DNA of 64,000 nt from Dinoroseobacter sp049801095 (GCF_049801095.1 NZ_JBNAGH010000007.1:62001-126000), one strand, 5' to 3'. Numbered from the stretch's first letter, positions 1-8,622 are shown. The notes: generated by a model not told the origin, from the sequence alone. A program made the numbers and translations.

Positions 1-141
1 CATCTGGTCTTTGGTCCGATCGTGACCCTCTCGCTCTCGCGAGAGATGTTTGCGGATTTCGACGATTTGGATGACCATTTCCCGGTGCAGAAGCTCTGCG
101 AGGGTCATCTCGCCTCGATCATGGATCTGCTGGCGCCTTGA
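1..141 (+). CDS. Probable TetR-family regulator, C-terminal end (partial)
   Basis: Only the last 46 codons lie in the window, open from base 1 to a TGA at 139-141. The fragment contains GPIVTLSLSREMF followed by an acidic stretch and a helix ending MDLLAP. It resembles the last helices of the ligand-binding/dimerisation domain of TetR/AcrR regulators. The DNA-binding part lies outside the window, so the family call is an inference from weak similarity and could be wrong. Confidence 0.4.
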   Translation, partial: HLVFGPIVTLSLSREMFADFDDLDDHFPVQKLCEGHLASIMDLLAP

Positions 142-243
142 GGAGCGTTGGCGCACATCTTGCGGATCTCGCTTGGTGGAAAAGGGACTCAGACAGGACC
201 TTGGACAGAGCCCGCCAATTGGCGCCAAAACGCGCGCAGATGG

Positions 244-320
244 TGGCGACCCCGGCAGGACTTGAACCTGCAACCTATCCCTTAGGAGGGGATTGCTCTA
301 TCCAGTTGAGCCACGGGGCC
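244..320 (-). tRNA. tRNA-Arg (anticodon CCU)
   Basis: Read on the minus strand, a full 77-nt cloverleaf starts GGCCCCG. It pairs with CGGGGTC near the 3' end (one G-U pair), with discriminator G and an encoded CCA. The anticodon stem ATCCC/GGGAT encloses loop CTCCTAA, giving anticodon CCU, which reads the AGG arginine codon. The T arm contains GGTTCAAGTCC. AGG is rare in GC-rich genomes of this kind, and such tRNAs are frequent integration sites, but I see no integrase or repeated tRNA 3' end nearby. Confidence 0.97.
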
Positions 321-329
321 ATCCCTCGT

Positions 330-359
330 GTCATAGCGGTCAATCGACCAAAGGGGCAA
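330..359 (-). promoter_or_regulatory. Candidate promoter of tRNA-Arg
   Basis: On the minus strand TTGCCC (359-354) is followed after 18 bases by TATGAC (335-330), about 10 bases before the tRNA 5' end at 320. Both hexamers fit a sigma-70 promoter loosely. The placement is right for a stable RNA, but the match is only moderate. Confidence 0.35.
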
Positions 360-403
360 GAGCGCGGCGAGCCGGACAGGCCCGCGCAGTGAAGGGGCAG
401 GAG

Positions 404-1069
404 ATGAGCGAGCCGGACGGGTTTACCCAGATGATCGACAGCGCAGAGCGCTTCTTTGCGGAGCTCGCGCAGAACAACACCCGGGACTGGTTCGAGCCGC
501 GCAAGGACCACTATGTGGAGGAGATCCGCAAGCCTGCGACCTTTCTGGCTGACATCATGGCGGAGGAGCTTTCCCGGCAGAGCGGACAGGCGCTCAAACC
601 GAAGCTCTTTCGTATCTATAGGGATGTGCGGTTCTCCAAGGATAAGACGCCCTATAACGCCCATCTGCACATGATCTGGACCGAGGCGGACGGGGATCCG
701 CTCGCCCCGGCCTATTTCTTTGGGGTGGCGCCGGGGAAGATGGATCTTGGCTTTGGCGTGATCCGGATGGAGGGGGCGGGCCTGACCCGCTACCGTGCTT
801 TTGTCGATGCCTGGGGTGATCTGCTCTGCGACCGGATGTCCGAGGCGGGCCTGTCCCTGTCCGATTGGGGGCCGGACCCGCTCAAGCGCGTGCCGAAACC
901 CTATCCGGCGGACCATCCCCATGGGGATCTTCTCAAGCGCAAGTCCCTGATTTTCCACGTGCCCCCGCCGCTGGACTGGCGATCCCACCCGGGCGGTCTG
1001 GTCTCGGCCCTGCGCGGGGCTTTCGGCACTGTCGAGCCCCTGGCAGAACTGCTTCGAAGCCGCCTCTAG
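404..1069 (+). CDS. DUF2461 family protein (TIGR02453-like)
   Basis: Encodes 221 aa. The N-terminal part carries the typical sequence FFAELAQNNTRDWFEP. It is followed by a central FRIYRDVRFSKDKTPY block and a C-terminal KRVPKPYPADHPH segment, the hallmarks of the DUF2461/TIGR02453 family. Members are found across bacteria and eukaryotes and have no established biochemical role. The start at 404 is chosen because GGGGCAGGAG lies just upstream and the conserved region begins about ten residues later. An upstream in-frame start at 293 would run through the tRNA gene and is unlikely. It is a single gene facing away from the tRNA. Confidence 0.85.
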   Translation: MSEPDGFTQMIDSAERFFAELAQNNTRDWFEPRKDHYVEEIRKPATFLADIMAEELSRQSGQALKPKLFRIYRDVRFSKDKTPYNAHLHMIWTEADGDPLAPAYFFGVAPGKMDLGFGVIRMEGAGLTRYRAFVDAWGDLLCDRMSEAGLSLSDWGPDPLKRVPKPYPADHPHGDLLKRKSLIFHVPPPLDWRSHPGGLVSALRGAFGTVEPLAELLRSRL

Positions 1070-1142
1070 CCCCGCCTGCCGTCACGCAAGCGATACACAA
1101 GGCTGTTAGGTCGACCCGTAAACAGCGGTTCCGAGCAGCCCG

Positions 1143-2303
1143 ATGACTCAGTTCTTACCCCCTATCCGTTTGGTTGGCGCCGAGGTGCTGCGGGACGGGC
1201 ACATGCAAACGCGCTCCGTGGCGATTGCGGATGGCGTGATCACGAAGGGACCGCTGCCGGAGGTCAATCTGCGCGGATACCTGATCCTGCCCGGGATCAT
1301 CGATCTGGCGGCGCAGCCTCTGCGGCTGGGGATGTCGAAGCCGGAGGCCGCCTTGCGCGGGTTGGACCGGGCGGCGGCGCGCCATGGGGTCACGACCTTG
1401 TGGAGTGCGCAGGACTGGAGCTGGGCCGGGGGCAACGCCGCCCCGCGGGTCGCGATGCAGGTGGCCCGTGCCATGGCGGCCCAGCGGGGGCGGACCGGGA
1501 CAGACCTGCGGATGCGGATGCTTTGCGATGTGCACATGATCGACACGCTGGAACAGGTGCTGGAGACCGTCCGGGCCGAGCGGGTGGATCAGGTGATCTT
1601 CAAGGACGGGCTGAACTCCCTGCTCGCCCAATCCGAACTGCGGCAGGAAGAGATTTGCCGCCAAGCTGCGCTCAACGGCACAAGCCCCGGCGCGCATCTG
1701 GAGGCGTTGCGGGCGTTGGCCAAACGCCACCGGGATGTGCCGCGTTTCCTGTGCCAGCTCGCCGAAGCGTTCGACCGGCGCGGTGTAATCTATGGCTCGC
1801 TGGGGGATCCGGATGGGGAAACCCGCGAGATGTATTCGATGATCGGGGCAAAGCTCTGCCTCAAGCCCAAGGTGCGGGCCGCAGCGGCGCTGGCCCGGGC
1901 TGTGGGGGATCCGGTGGTGCTGGCCGCGCGGGATGTGGCGGGCAAGCCGGCGGGGTCGATTGGTCTCTGCGCCATGAGCGCGATCAAGGCCGGGCAATGC
2001 ACGGCACTGGCCTCCGATGGCGGGTTCGAGGCGCTGGGACAGGCGGCTTTCGCCGTGGCGGATCGGGGCGGGCTTGGCCTGCCGGAGGCCTGGAACCTCG
2101 TCTCCAGGAACCCGGCCGAGATCATGCGCCTGCCCGATCGCGGGGTAATCGACTATGGCCGCCGGGCCGATCTGGTGGTGGTGGACGCCGCCACGCGCCG
2201 GGTCGAGGCGACCATCGCCGCGGGACGCCTGACTTACCTCACGGGCGAGGCAGAGAACCGGTTTCGCGGCGCGCCCGCCGCGTTGGAGCATGCGGCGGAG
2301 TAA
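1143..2303 (+). CDS. PhnM-like amidohydrolase lacking most metal ligands
   Basis: The 386-aa protein follows the layout of PhnM (ribose methylphosphonate triphosphate diphosphohydrolase): ILPGIID entry motif (48-54), HGVTTLW, and a C-terminal SRNPAEIMRLPDRGVIDYGRRADLV block. The residues that bind metal in PhnM are largely gone. The segment after LPGIID reads LAAQ instead of HTDN, FKDG replaces the MDH motif, and GSLGDPD replaces ASHDD. The late Asp in ASDGGF is kept. It is therefore probably inactive as a phosphohydrolase, or uses different chemistry. No other phn gene is present in the window. It converges with the CoA-transferase gene, leaving only three bases between the stop codons. Confidence 0.65.
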   Translation: MTQFLPPIRLVGAEVLRDGHMQTRSVAIADGVITKGPLPEVNLRGYLILPGIIDLAAQPLRLGMSKPEAALRGLDRAAARHGVTTLWSAQDWSWAGGNAAPRVAMQVARAMAAQRGRTGTDLRMRMLCDVHMIDTLEQVLETVRAERVDQVIFKDGLNSLLAQSELRQEEICRQAALNGTSPGAHLEALRALAKRHRDVPRFLCQLAEAFDRRGVIYGSLGDPDGETREMYSMIGAKLCLKPKVRAAAALARAVGDPVVLAARDVAGKPAGSIGLCAMSAIKAGQCTALASDGGFEALGQAAFAVADRGGLGLPEAWNLVSRNPAEIMRLPDRGVIDYGRRADLVVVDAATRRVEATIAAGRLTYLTGEAENRFRGAPAALEHAAE

Positions 2304-2306
2304 CTC

Positions 2307-3536
2307 TCAGGAAGCGAGGGCGGCGTCCGGATCCTCGGGCGTAATGACCGCCCCGGACCGGATCAGCTGCGCGATCCGCTCTTCCGTATAATCGAGATCC
2401 GCCAGCACCGCGCGGCTGTGCTGCCCCAGGAGCGGCGCGGCCCCCTGCACCCCGCCGGGGGTTTCAGAGAATTTCACCGGGAGCCCGAGCGCCTGCACCC
2501 GCCCGGCGACGGGATGATCCGTCTCGACGATCATCTCACGCGCGCGGGCCTGAGGATCCGCATGCATCTCGGGGATGGTCAGAACCGGCCCGGCAGGGAG
2601 ACCCGCTGCCTCCATTCGCGTGAGCCAATCCTCGGTCGTGCGCGTTTCGAAATGCGCTTCCAGCAACGGCACCAGTTCGGCGAGGTTCACCCGCCGGTCG
2701 CGATTGGTGGCAAAGCGCGGATCCTCGCGCAGTTCCTCGGCCTCGAGAATATCCAGCAATCGCAGCCAGTTCTTCTGGTTCGCTGCCCCGATATTGATCC
2801 AGCCATCCGCCGTATGGAACGCCTGATAAGGCGCGTTGATCGGATGAGCGGAGCCCTCAGGCTCCGGGGCGCGCCCCGTAGCAAAGGCAATGGCCGACTG
2901 CCAATAGGTCTGGGTGATCGCCGCCTCGAAAAGGCTCGTGTCGACCTTCTGACCCTGACCTGTCTGGAGCGCGTGGGCATAGGCCGCGTTCACCCCCATG
3001 GCCGCGACGATCCCGCTGGTGATGTCGGAGATCGGTGCGCCGGGTTTCACCGGTGGGCGCCCCGGGCCCTCGCCAGTGATGGACATGAGGCCCGACATGC
3101 CCTGCGCGATCAGATCAAACCCGCCGCGATGAGCATAGGGTCCCGTGCGGCCAAAGCCCGAGATCTCGCAATAGATCAGCTTGGGGTTCTCGGCGCGGAG
3201 CTTCTCGTAGCCAAGCCCGAGCTTTTCCATCGTGCCCATGCGGTAGTTCTCGATCACCACATCCGCGTCACGCAGCAGGGCATGGAGTACCTCCACCGCG
3301 GCCGGGTCCTTGAGGTTCAGGGAAATCCCGCGCTTGCCCCGGTTCATCATCATATAGGCGGCGCTTTCGCCGTTGATATCGGGGGGCAGGAAGCGGCGGC
3401 TATCATCGCCATCGGGCTTCTCGACCTTGATCACATCCGCTCCCATATCCGCCAGCATCATGCCGCAGACCGGCCCGGCCATGATATGGGCGAGCTCGAT
3501 CACCTTCATGCCGACAAGGGGGCCTTGGGCTGTCAT
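2307..3536 (-). CDS. Class III CoA-transferase (CaiB/BaiF family)
   Basis: Encodes 409 aa with the N-terminal VIELAHIMAGPVCGMMLADMGADVIKVE signature (given here only as the family hallmark near residues 13-40) and ENYRMGTMEKLGLGYE. The segment PGAPISDITSG carries the Asp that forms the acyl-enzyme intermediate in formyl-CoA transferase relatives. Such enzymes move CoA between carboxylic acids such as oxalate, succinate, carnitine or itaconate. The start at 3536 makes ATGA with the stop of the upstream crotonase gene. It is the last gene of the six-gene minus-strand operon with the TRAP transporter, suggesting that it activates the imported acid. The substrate cannot be predicted. Confidence 0.9.
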   Translation of the reverse strand: MTAQGPLVGMKVIELAHIMAGPVCGMMLADMGADVIKVEKPDGDDSRRFLPPDINGESAAYMMMNRGKRGISLNLKDPAAVEVLHALLRDADVVIENYRMGTMEKLGLGYEKLRAENPKLIYCEISGFGRTGPYAHRGGFDLIAQGMSGLMSITGEGPGRPPVKPGAPISDITSGIVAAMGVNAAYAHALQTGQGQKVDTSLFEAAITQTYWQSAIAFATGRAPEPEGSAHPINAPYQAFHTADGWINIGAANQKNWLRLLDILEAEELREDPRFATNRDRRVNLAELVPLLEAHFETRTTEDWLTRMEAAGLPAGPVLTIPEMHADPQARAREMIVETDHPVAGRVQALGLPVKFSETPGGVQGAAPLLGQHSRAVLADLDYTEERIAQLIRSGAVITPEDPDAALAS

Positions 3537-4306
3537 GTGCCGCTCCAATTCGGTTTGCGCTTGCCGAGGAAGGCTTCCATCCCCTCGCGGAAATCAGCGC
3601 TCATATAGCAAAGCTCGATCAGGTCGTGGTCGTCCACCTGGGTGGCGGCGCGCGTGCGGCGCATGGCTTCCTTGGTGGCGCGCAGGGTCAGCGGAGCCAT
3701 GGTGCCGATCTGGGTCGCGAGTTCCTCAGCCCGGGCGAGCAGGGCGGGTTCATCCTCGAGCACCTCGGAGACGAGGCCGACGGAGCGCGCTTCTTCGGCG
3801 CCCATCAATCGCGCGGTGAAGATCATCTCGCGCACCCGGCCTGCGCCCATGAGGGATGCGAGCCGCGCGAGGTTCCCGGCGGCGAGGCAGTTGCCCAGCG
3901 TCCGCGCAATCGGGAAGCCGAATTTCAGCGACGCGCTGGTGATCCGCAGATCGCAGACCGCTGCAATCGATGCGCCGCCGCCGGTGCAGGCCCCGTGGAT
4001 GGCAGCGATGGTCGGCAGAGGGCAGGTCTCCACTGCCGTGAGCACCGCCTCGATCCGCGCCTCGTAGTCGAGTGCATCTTGAGCGGTCTCGAATGCGCGG
4101 AACTGGGTCATGTCGGTGCCGGCGGCAAAGGCCTTGCCGCCATTGCCCTTGATCACCACGGCCCGAACGGACCCATCGGTCGGGACGGATTGGCAGAGCT
4201 CCGCCAGCCCCTCATACATCCCGAAGGTCAACGCATTGCGCGCCTCCGGACGGTTGAACGACACCCAGAGGGTGCCGTCCTTGGTTTCGGTCAGAAGCTC
4301 ACTCAT
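3533..4306 (-). CDS. Crotonase-fold protein without the hydratase glutamates
   Basis: The 257-aa protein has the enoyl-CoA hydratase/isomerase fold: SFNRPEARNAL (17-27), the oxyanion-hole segment AAGTDMTQF, and HGACTGGG (104-111). In true hydratases a Glu follows the GGGC motif and a second follows FGxP. Here these positions are Ser113 (GGGAS) and Ile133 (FGFPIARTLGNC). Water addition by the usual mechanism is therefore unlikely, and a CoA-ester isomerase, hydrolase, lyase or decarboxylase role fits better. The start overlaps the permease stop as ATGA, and the stop overlaps the CoA-transferase start. This tight coupling suggests that the three products act on one pathway. Confidence 0.85.
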   Translation of the reverse strand: MSELLTETKDGTLWVSFNRPEARNALTFGMYEGLAELCQSVPTDGSVRAVVIKGNGGKAFAAGTDMTQFRAFETAQDALDYEARIEAVLTAVETCPLPTIAAIHGACTGGGASIAAVCDLRITSASLKFGFPIARTLGNCLAAGNLARLASLMGAGRVREMIFTARLMGAEEARSVGLVSEVLEDEPALLARAEELATQIGTMAPLTLRATKEAMRRTRAATQVDDHDLIELCYMSADFREGMEAFLGKRKPNWSGT

Positions 4307-5583
4307 CCGTAGAAATACTCCACCAGGAACAGCGGGATGGACGGGATGTAGGTGCACATCAAGAGGACCGTCAGCAGCACGAGGATGAACCAGATGTTGA
4401 CCTTGGACACTTCCCAGATGTTGGCGCGCGCCACGGCGCAGGCGGTGATCAGGACCGAAGCGACCGGGGGCGTCTGCTGCCCGATGGCGAGGTTCAGGGT
4501 CACGACCAGCCCGAAGTGGATCGGGTTGATATCCGCCGCCACGATCAGCGGGATCACGATCGGCACCACGAGGATGATGGCCGCCGCCGAGTGCAGGAAG
4601 AAGCCGATGATCAGGAAGAAGAAGTTCAGGATCAGGAGGATCAGCCACTTGTTGTCGGTGACGTTCAGGATGCCCTGGGCGATCTCTTGCGGGACTTGCG
4701 CACGGGTCAGGAATCCGCCCATCACCACTGAGGCTGCCACGAGCACCATGACCACAGCAGTCTGCATGCCGCCGTCGAGCATCGCGCTCTTGAGGCGTCG
4801 CATGTCCACCTGACGGTAGTAGAGGCTGACGATGATCGCGGCGAGCACGGCGAGACCGGCTGCTTCGGTCGCAGTGACGAAGCCACCGAAAATGCCGCCC
4901 AGGATGATGATCGGCAGAGCGAAGGTCGGCAGCGCGTCGACGAAGGTTTCCCACAGACGGCGGCCCGAGAACGCCTCTTCGCGGGGCAGGTCGTAACGGC
5001 GCGCGAAGACATAGGCGACGCCCATCAGACCCGCCGCGCCCATCAGCCCCGGTACGATGCCCGCGACGAAGAGCTGTTCGACCGAGACATTGGCCGAGGT
5101 GGCATAGAGGATCATCGGGATCGAGGGCGGAATGATGATCGCCAGCGAGGCGGAAGATGAGGTCACTGCCGCCGAGAGCGCGCCGGAATAGCCGCGCTTC
5201 TTCATCTGCGGGATCATTACGGAGCCCATGGCGGCCACATCGGCCACCGCCGAGCCGGAGATCTCGGCAAAGAACAGCGACACGCCGATATTCACATGGG
5301 CCAAGCCGCCCCGCACGAAGCCGATGATGCAGGTGACGAAGTTGATCAGCCGGTCGGTGATCCCGCCCGCATTCATGATCGCCCCGGCCAGCACGAACAT
5401 CGGGATCGCGATCAGAGAGAATTTGGTGGACCCGTTATACATGTCCAGCGCAACGGTCACGAGCGCGCCGGTCCCTTCGGTCACCAGCAGGCCGAGAATG
5501 GCCGAGACGGCCAGCGCCACGGCGATGGGGATGTTCAGGCAGATCATCGCCACCATCGCCACGAAAATACCAAGCATCAGCAT
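4303..5583 (-). CDS. TRAP transporter, large permease subunit (DctM type)
   Basis: Encodes 426 aa with about twelve hydrophobic segments and the DctM-family motifs GGITDRLI, EISGSAVADVAAMGSVMIPQM, IIPPSIPMILYA and TATEAAG. This subunit catalyses sodium-driven import of organic acids delivered by a periplasmic binding protein. The first ATG (5583-5581) overlaps the TGA of the small permease gene; an alternative ATG lies six bases downstream. The 3' end overlaps the crotonase gene start. The reading frame is intact over its length. Confidence 0.93.
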   Translation of the reverse strand: MLMLGIFVAMVAMICLNIPIAVALAVSAILGLLVTEGTGALVTVALDMYNGSTKFSLIAIPMFVLAGAIMNAGGITDRLINFVTCIIGFVRGGLAHVNIGVSLFFAEISGSAVADVAAMGSVMIPQMKKRGYSGALSAAVTSSSASLAIIIPPSIPMILYATSANVSVEQLFVAGIVPGLMGAAGLMGVAYVFARRYDLPREEAFSGRRLWETFVDALPTFALPIIILGGIFGGFVTATEAAGLAVLAAIIVSLYYRQVDMRRLKSAMLDGGMQTAVVMVLVAASVVMGGFLTRAQVPQEIAQGILNVTDNKWLILLILNFFFLIIGFFLHSAAAIILVVPIVIPLIVAADINPIHFGLVVTLNLAIGQQTPPVASVLITACAVARANIWEVSKVNIWFILVLLTVLLMCTYIPSIPLFLVEYFYG

Positions 5584-6149
5584 CAGGCGTTCCCCGCTTT
5601 CTTCATCTCGGTTTCCACCTCTTCTTCGATCTCCGCATGCTCCAGCGAGATCCCGGCGGCGGTTTTCGCCCAGTACTCCGGCAGGCTGAGCGCCTGACAG
5701 ATCAGGAAGAGCACCGCGCCGATGGGGATGACGGATTGTGTAAAGGTGATTGGCACCCAGGTGAGCGAGATCAGGTTCATGCCTGTCATCACCGTCAGCA
5801 CCGTGAACCCGGCCCAGGCCAGCAGAAGGAAGAAGCCCGCCGTCACGGCCTCGGCAAAGGCCACGCCCCACATGCGCGCGGGCATCGGGATGGCCAGAAG
5901 GACGCTGTCGAACCCGATATGGCGCCGGCGTAGCGCGGCCAGTGCCGCCCCGTAATAGGTGATCCAGGCCAGCAGGATCGCGGCCACCTCGTCGTACCAG
6001 CTGAAGCTCGACCCGGCGAGCCTCCAGAGGACGGCGACGATGACGATGACGGTCAGGAACACCATCAGAAAGATGACGAACCATTCCAGGGCGGTCTCGA
6101 GGACCTTTCGGAACATGGCGAGCATGGGCAATCCCGTGTCGTAGGGCAA
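5583..6149 (-). CDS. TRAP transporter, small permease subunit (DctQ type)
   Basis: The 188-aa protein has four predicted membrane helices. The second is preceded by SFSWYDEVAAILLAWITYYG, matching the typical DctQ W-x-E-E-x-A-R region, and GAALAALRRRHIGFD follows. DctQ pairs with the large subunit in the inner membrane. Two ATG codons are possible near the start: 6149 (used here) and 6125 (MLAMFRK). About 100 bases separate it from the binding-protein gene, and its stop codon overlaps the large-permease start. Confidence 0.85.
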   Translation of the reverse strand: MPYDTGLPMLAMFRKVLETALEWFVIFLMVFLTVIVIVAVLWRLAGSSFSWYDEVAAILLAWITYYGAALAALRRRHIGFDSVLLAIPMPARMWGVAFAEAVTAGFFLLLAWAGFTVLTVMTGMNLISLTWVPITFTQSVIPIGAVLFLICQALSLPEYWAKTAAGISLEHAEIEEEVETEMKKAGNA

Positions 6150-6250
6150 AGCCTGCCCGGGGCACCGCCGAGGGTGCCGGGCAAGCGGTTGGTTATGTTC
6201 GAAAAACCGAAGGGGCAGGCGACGCGCAGCGCCGCCCGCCCATGGTCAGA

Positions 6251-7231
6251 TCAGGAGCCGTCGGCCAGGGACTGCACCGTGTCGATCATCGCGGAAGCGC
6301 CATCGACCTCGGCCGCGAACGCCTCATAGATCGGGGAGGAGGCGGTCACGAAGGCCACCTTGTCGGCCTCATTCACGGCCACGCCCGCGTCCTTGATCAC
6401 GCCGAGCAGTTCGGTCTCCAGATTGGCCGCGATCTCATAGACCGTGTCCTGAGTTTCGCTGCCACAAGCCTCCAGCGCCGTGCGAACCTCTTCGGGCCAC
6501 TTTTTCCACTGGTTCTCGGCAACGGTCACGTAGGCCGGCGTGTAGACATGGCCGGTGATCGACAGATAGCTCTGCACTTCCTGGAACTTGGCCGAGGCGA
6601 TCTGGGCGTAGGGGTTCTCCTGCCCGTCGATGACCTTGGTCTGCAGCGCGGTGAACACCTCCGAGAAGGACATGGGCGTGGGGTTCGCGCCATATTCCTG
6701 GAACATCTTCACGCGCCAGGCGCCGTTCGGGGTACGCAGCTTCACACCGGCCAGATCTTCGGGTGTGTTGATCGGGCGCACATTGTTGGTGATGTGGCGG
6801 AACCCGTTCTCGAAATAGCCGATGATCCGGTAACCCTGGCTCAGCGCGGCCTCCTGGAAGGTGTCGCCCAGCTCGACCTGCACGCGCTTCATGTGATCGC
6901 GGTCGCGGATGATATAGGGCATCTCGAAGATCCCGAACTCCGGCGCGATCGAGGACATCACCGAGGAGGGCAGGGACAGATGCACCTGACCCAGCTTCAG
7001 TTTCTGCAGCATTTCCCGGTCGTTGCCGAGCTGGCTCGCGCCAAAGGTCTGGACCTCGGCAGCATCGCCCAGTTTGTCATTGGCGCATTGGGCAAAGGCG
7101 TTCACGGATGCTTCGAAAAGCGACCCGGGCGCGCCCACATGGCCAAAGCGCAGGGTCAGGTCCGCAGCGGATGCCGTGACCGGCAGCGAGACCGCGGCGA
7201 CAGCGCCCAGAAGAGCTGTTTTGAGTTTCAT
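6251..7231 (-). CDS. TRAP transporter substrate-binding protein (DctP type)
   Basis: The 326-aa precursor begins MKLKTALLGAVAAVSLP with a Sec signal peptide, likely cleaved after TASA. The mature protein starts DLTLRFGHVGAPGS. DctP-family landmarks include the segment GVKLRTP with the conserved Arg that binds the ligand carboxylate, and KVIDGQENPYAQI. The binding protein captures the substrate in the periplasm and sets transporter specificity. One carboxylate-binding Arg points to an organic acid; nothing further can be read safely. A GGAGG site lies before the start. Confidence 0.92.
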   Translation of the reverse strand: MKLKTALLGAVAAVSLPVTASAADLTLRFGHVGAPGSLFEASVNAFAQCANDKLGDAAEVQTFGASQLGNDREMLQKLKLGQVHLSLPSSVMSSIAPEFGIFEMPYIIRDRDHMKRVQVELGDTFQEAALSQGYRIIGYFENGFRHITNNVRPINTPEDLAGVKLRTPNGAWRVKMFQEYGANPTPMSFSEVFTALQTKVIDGQENPYAQIASAKFQEVQSYLSITGHVYTPAYVTVAENQWKKWPEEVRTALEACGSETQDTVYEIAANLETELLGVIKDAGVAVNEADKVAFVTASSPIYEAFAAEVDGASAMIDTVQSLADGS

Positions 7232-7270
7232 CAGATTTTCCTCCCTAAATTGTCTGATTGTCAGATCGTC

Positions 7271-8458
7271 TTACTCTGCGGCGAGCGGCACCGCGTCATG
7301 GGTCTTGAGATGCTCCATGGCCGCCTGCACTCCTCCCGTGCTGTGCGGCACTCCGGCTTTGGCGAGGCCCATCTCCACACCGGAGAGGGTCGCCACCAGC
7401 ATCAAGTCGTTGAAATCGCCCAGATGTCCGATGCGGAACACTTTGTCGGACACTTTGCTCAACCCGTTGCCGAGCGAGATGTCATAATGGGCCAGCGTGG
7501 TGGCGCGGAAGGCGTCCGCCGAGTGCCCCTCTGGCATGAGAACCGCCGTCAACACGCCGCTTTCCTGTCCCTGTCGGGCACAGAGAACCTCCAACCCCCA
7601 GGTCCGCACAGCTGCGCGCGCAGCCGCGCCGTGGCGGCGGTGACGCTCAAAGACATTCTCCAGCCCCTCCTCATGAAGCATGTCGATCGCTTCATTTAGG
7701 CCGTAGAGCAGGTTTGTCCCGGGGGTGTAGGGGAAATAGCCGGTTTTGTTCGGGCCCAGCATATCCTGCCAATCCCAGTAAGATCTTGTCATCGTGGCGG
7801 TTTTCGACACCTCGAGCGCGCGATCCGAGGCTGCATTGAAGCTCAGCCCCGGGGGCAGCATCAGCCCTTTTTGCGAGCCGGACACGCAGACATCCACGCC
7901 CCAGGCGTCAAACTCGAAGGGCACTGAGGCGAGGCCAGAGATCGAATCGACCATCAGGAGCGCCGGATGGCCCGCCGCGTCGATGGCCGCACGCACCTCG
8001 GCGATGGGCGAGACCGATCCGGTGGAGGTCTCGTTATGCACGACGCAGACCGCCTTGATCTCATGGCCCGTATCGGCACGCAGACGGTCCTCGATCGCTT
8101 GCGGATCCGCGCCCCCGCGCCAGTCACCCTCGATAAACACAGGGTTCAGACCGATTTTCTTGGCCATCTTCTGCCATAGGGTCGCGAAATGGCCGGTCTC
8201 ATACATCAGGACCGTGTCGCCGGGCGACATGGTGTTCACCAGCGCGGCTTCCCAGGCGCCCGTGCCCGAAGACGGGAAGATGAAAACGTTCTGCTTGGTC
8301 TGGAAGATGGTTTTCATCCCGTCCAGCGCCTTCTGGCCGACCGCGGCAAAATCCGGACCGCGATGGTCGATAGTCTGCATCGAGATCGCCCGTAGAATGC
8401 GGTCTGGAACCGCGCTCGGACCTGGGATCTGCAGGAAATGACGTCCGGCTTTACGCAT
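7271..8458 (-). CDS. Class V aminotransferase (alanine/serine/aspartate-glyoxylate type)
   Basis: The 395-aa PLP enzyme has QIPGPSAVPDRILRA at the N-terminus, TIDHRGPDF, the SSGTGAWEAA substrate loop and VSGSQKGLMLPPGL, where the Lys of SQKG forms the Schiff base. These are features of the alanine-, serine- or aspartate-glyoxylate aminotransferase group, including BhcA of the beta-hydroxyaspartate cycle. The other Bhc enzymes are not in the window. The start at 8458 is preceded by GGAGGGG nine bases upstream; a GTG 18 bases earlier is less likely. It heads the TRAP operon and probably converts glyoxylate or another 2-oxo acid made in the pathway. Confidence 0.85.
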   Translation of the reverse strand: MRKAGRHFLQIPGPSAVPDRILRAISMQTIDHRGPDFAAVGQKALDGMKTIFQTKQNVFIFPSSGTGAWEAALVNTMSPGDTVLMYETGHFATLWQKMAKKIGLNPVFIEGDWRGGADPQAIEDRLRADTGHEIKAVCVVHNETSTGSVSPIAEVRAAIDAAGHPALLMVDSISGLASVPFEFDAWGVDVCVSGSQKGLMLPPGLSFNAASDRALEVSKTATMTRSYWDWQDMLGPNKTGYFPYTPGTNLLYGLNEAIDMLHEEGLENVFERHRRHGAAARAAVRTWGLEVLCARQGQESGVLTAVLMPEGHSADAFRATTLAHYDISLGNGLSKVSDKVFRIGHLGDFNDLMLVATLSGVEMGLAKAGVPHSTGGVQAAMEHLKTHDAVPLAAE

Positions 8459-8547
8459 TGGGTGGGTCCCCTCCACTGAATTCTGTCGGCTTGCGCTTCG
8501 CTCCCCGACGGGTGTCGGGTTTTTGCGGACGCATCGCCTGTTTTGTG

Positions 8548-8577
8548 TTGTGCATACACAATTATGAATTCATAATT
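8548..8577. promoter_or_regulatory. Twin palindromes in divergent promoter region (candidate GntR operators)
   Basis: In the 164-base gap between the divergent aminotransferase and dehydrogenase genes, TTGTG-CATA-CACAA (8548-8561) is followed directly by the perfect 18-base palindrome AATTATGAATTCATAATT (8560-8577). The AT-rich block stands out from the GC-rich surroundings. Because a FadR-type GntR regulator gene ends the plus-strand unit, these are the obvious operator candidates controlling both directions. This is inference from position and symmetry. Confidence 0.55.
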
Positions 8578-8622
8578 CAGTCAACCCGGTTTTTTCCGGG
8601 ACCGAAAAACAGGGAGAAGCGG

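Noticed and set aside
244..320. tRNA-Arg as an integration site of a mobile element
   Set aside because: No integrase, direct repeat of the tRNA 3' end or foreign-looking block is visible beside it.
7253..7266. TCTGA-TTG-TCAGA inverted repeat before the TRAP binding-protein gene
   Set aside because: Arms are only five bases, and the position inside the operon makes an operator unlikely.
7271..8458. Naming the aminotransferase BhcA of the beta-hydroxyaspartate cycle
   Set aside because: The sequence is only family-level similar and the partner genes (dehydratase, aldolase, iminosuccinate reductase) are missing from the island.
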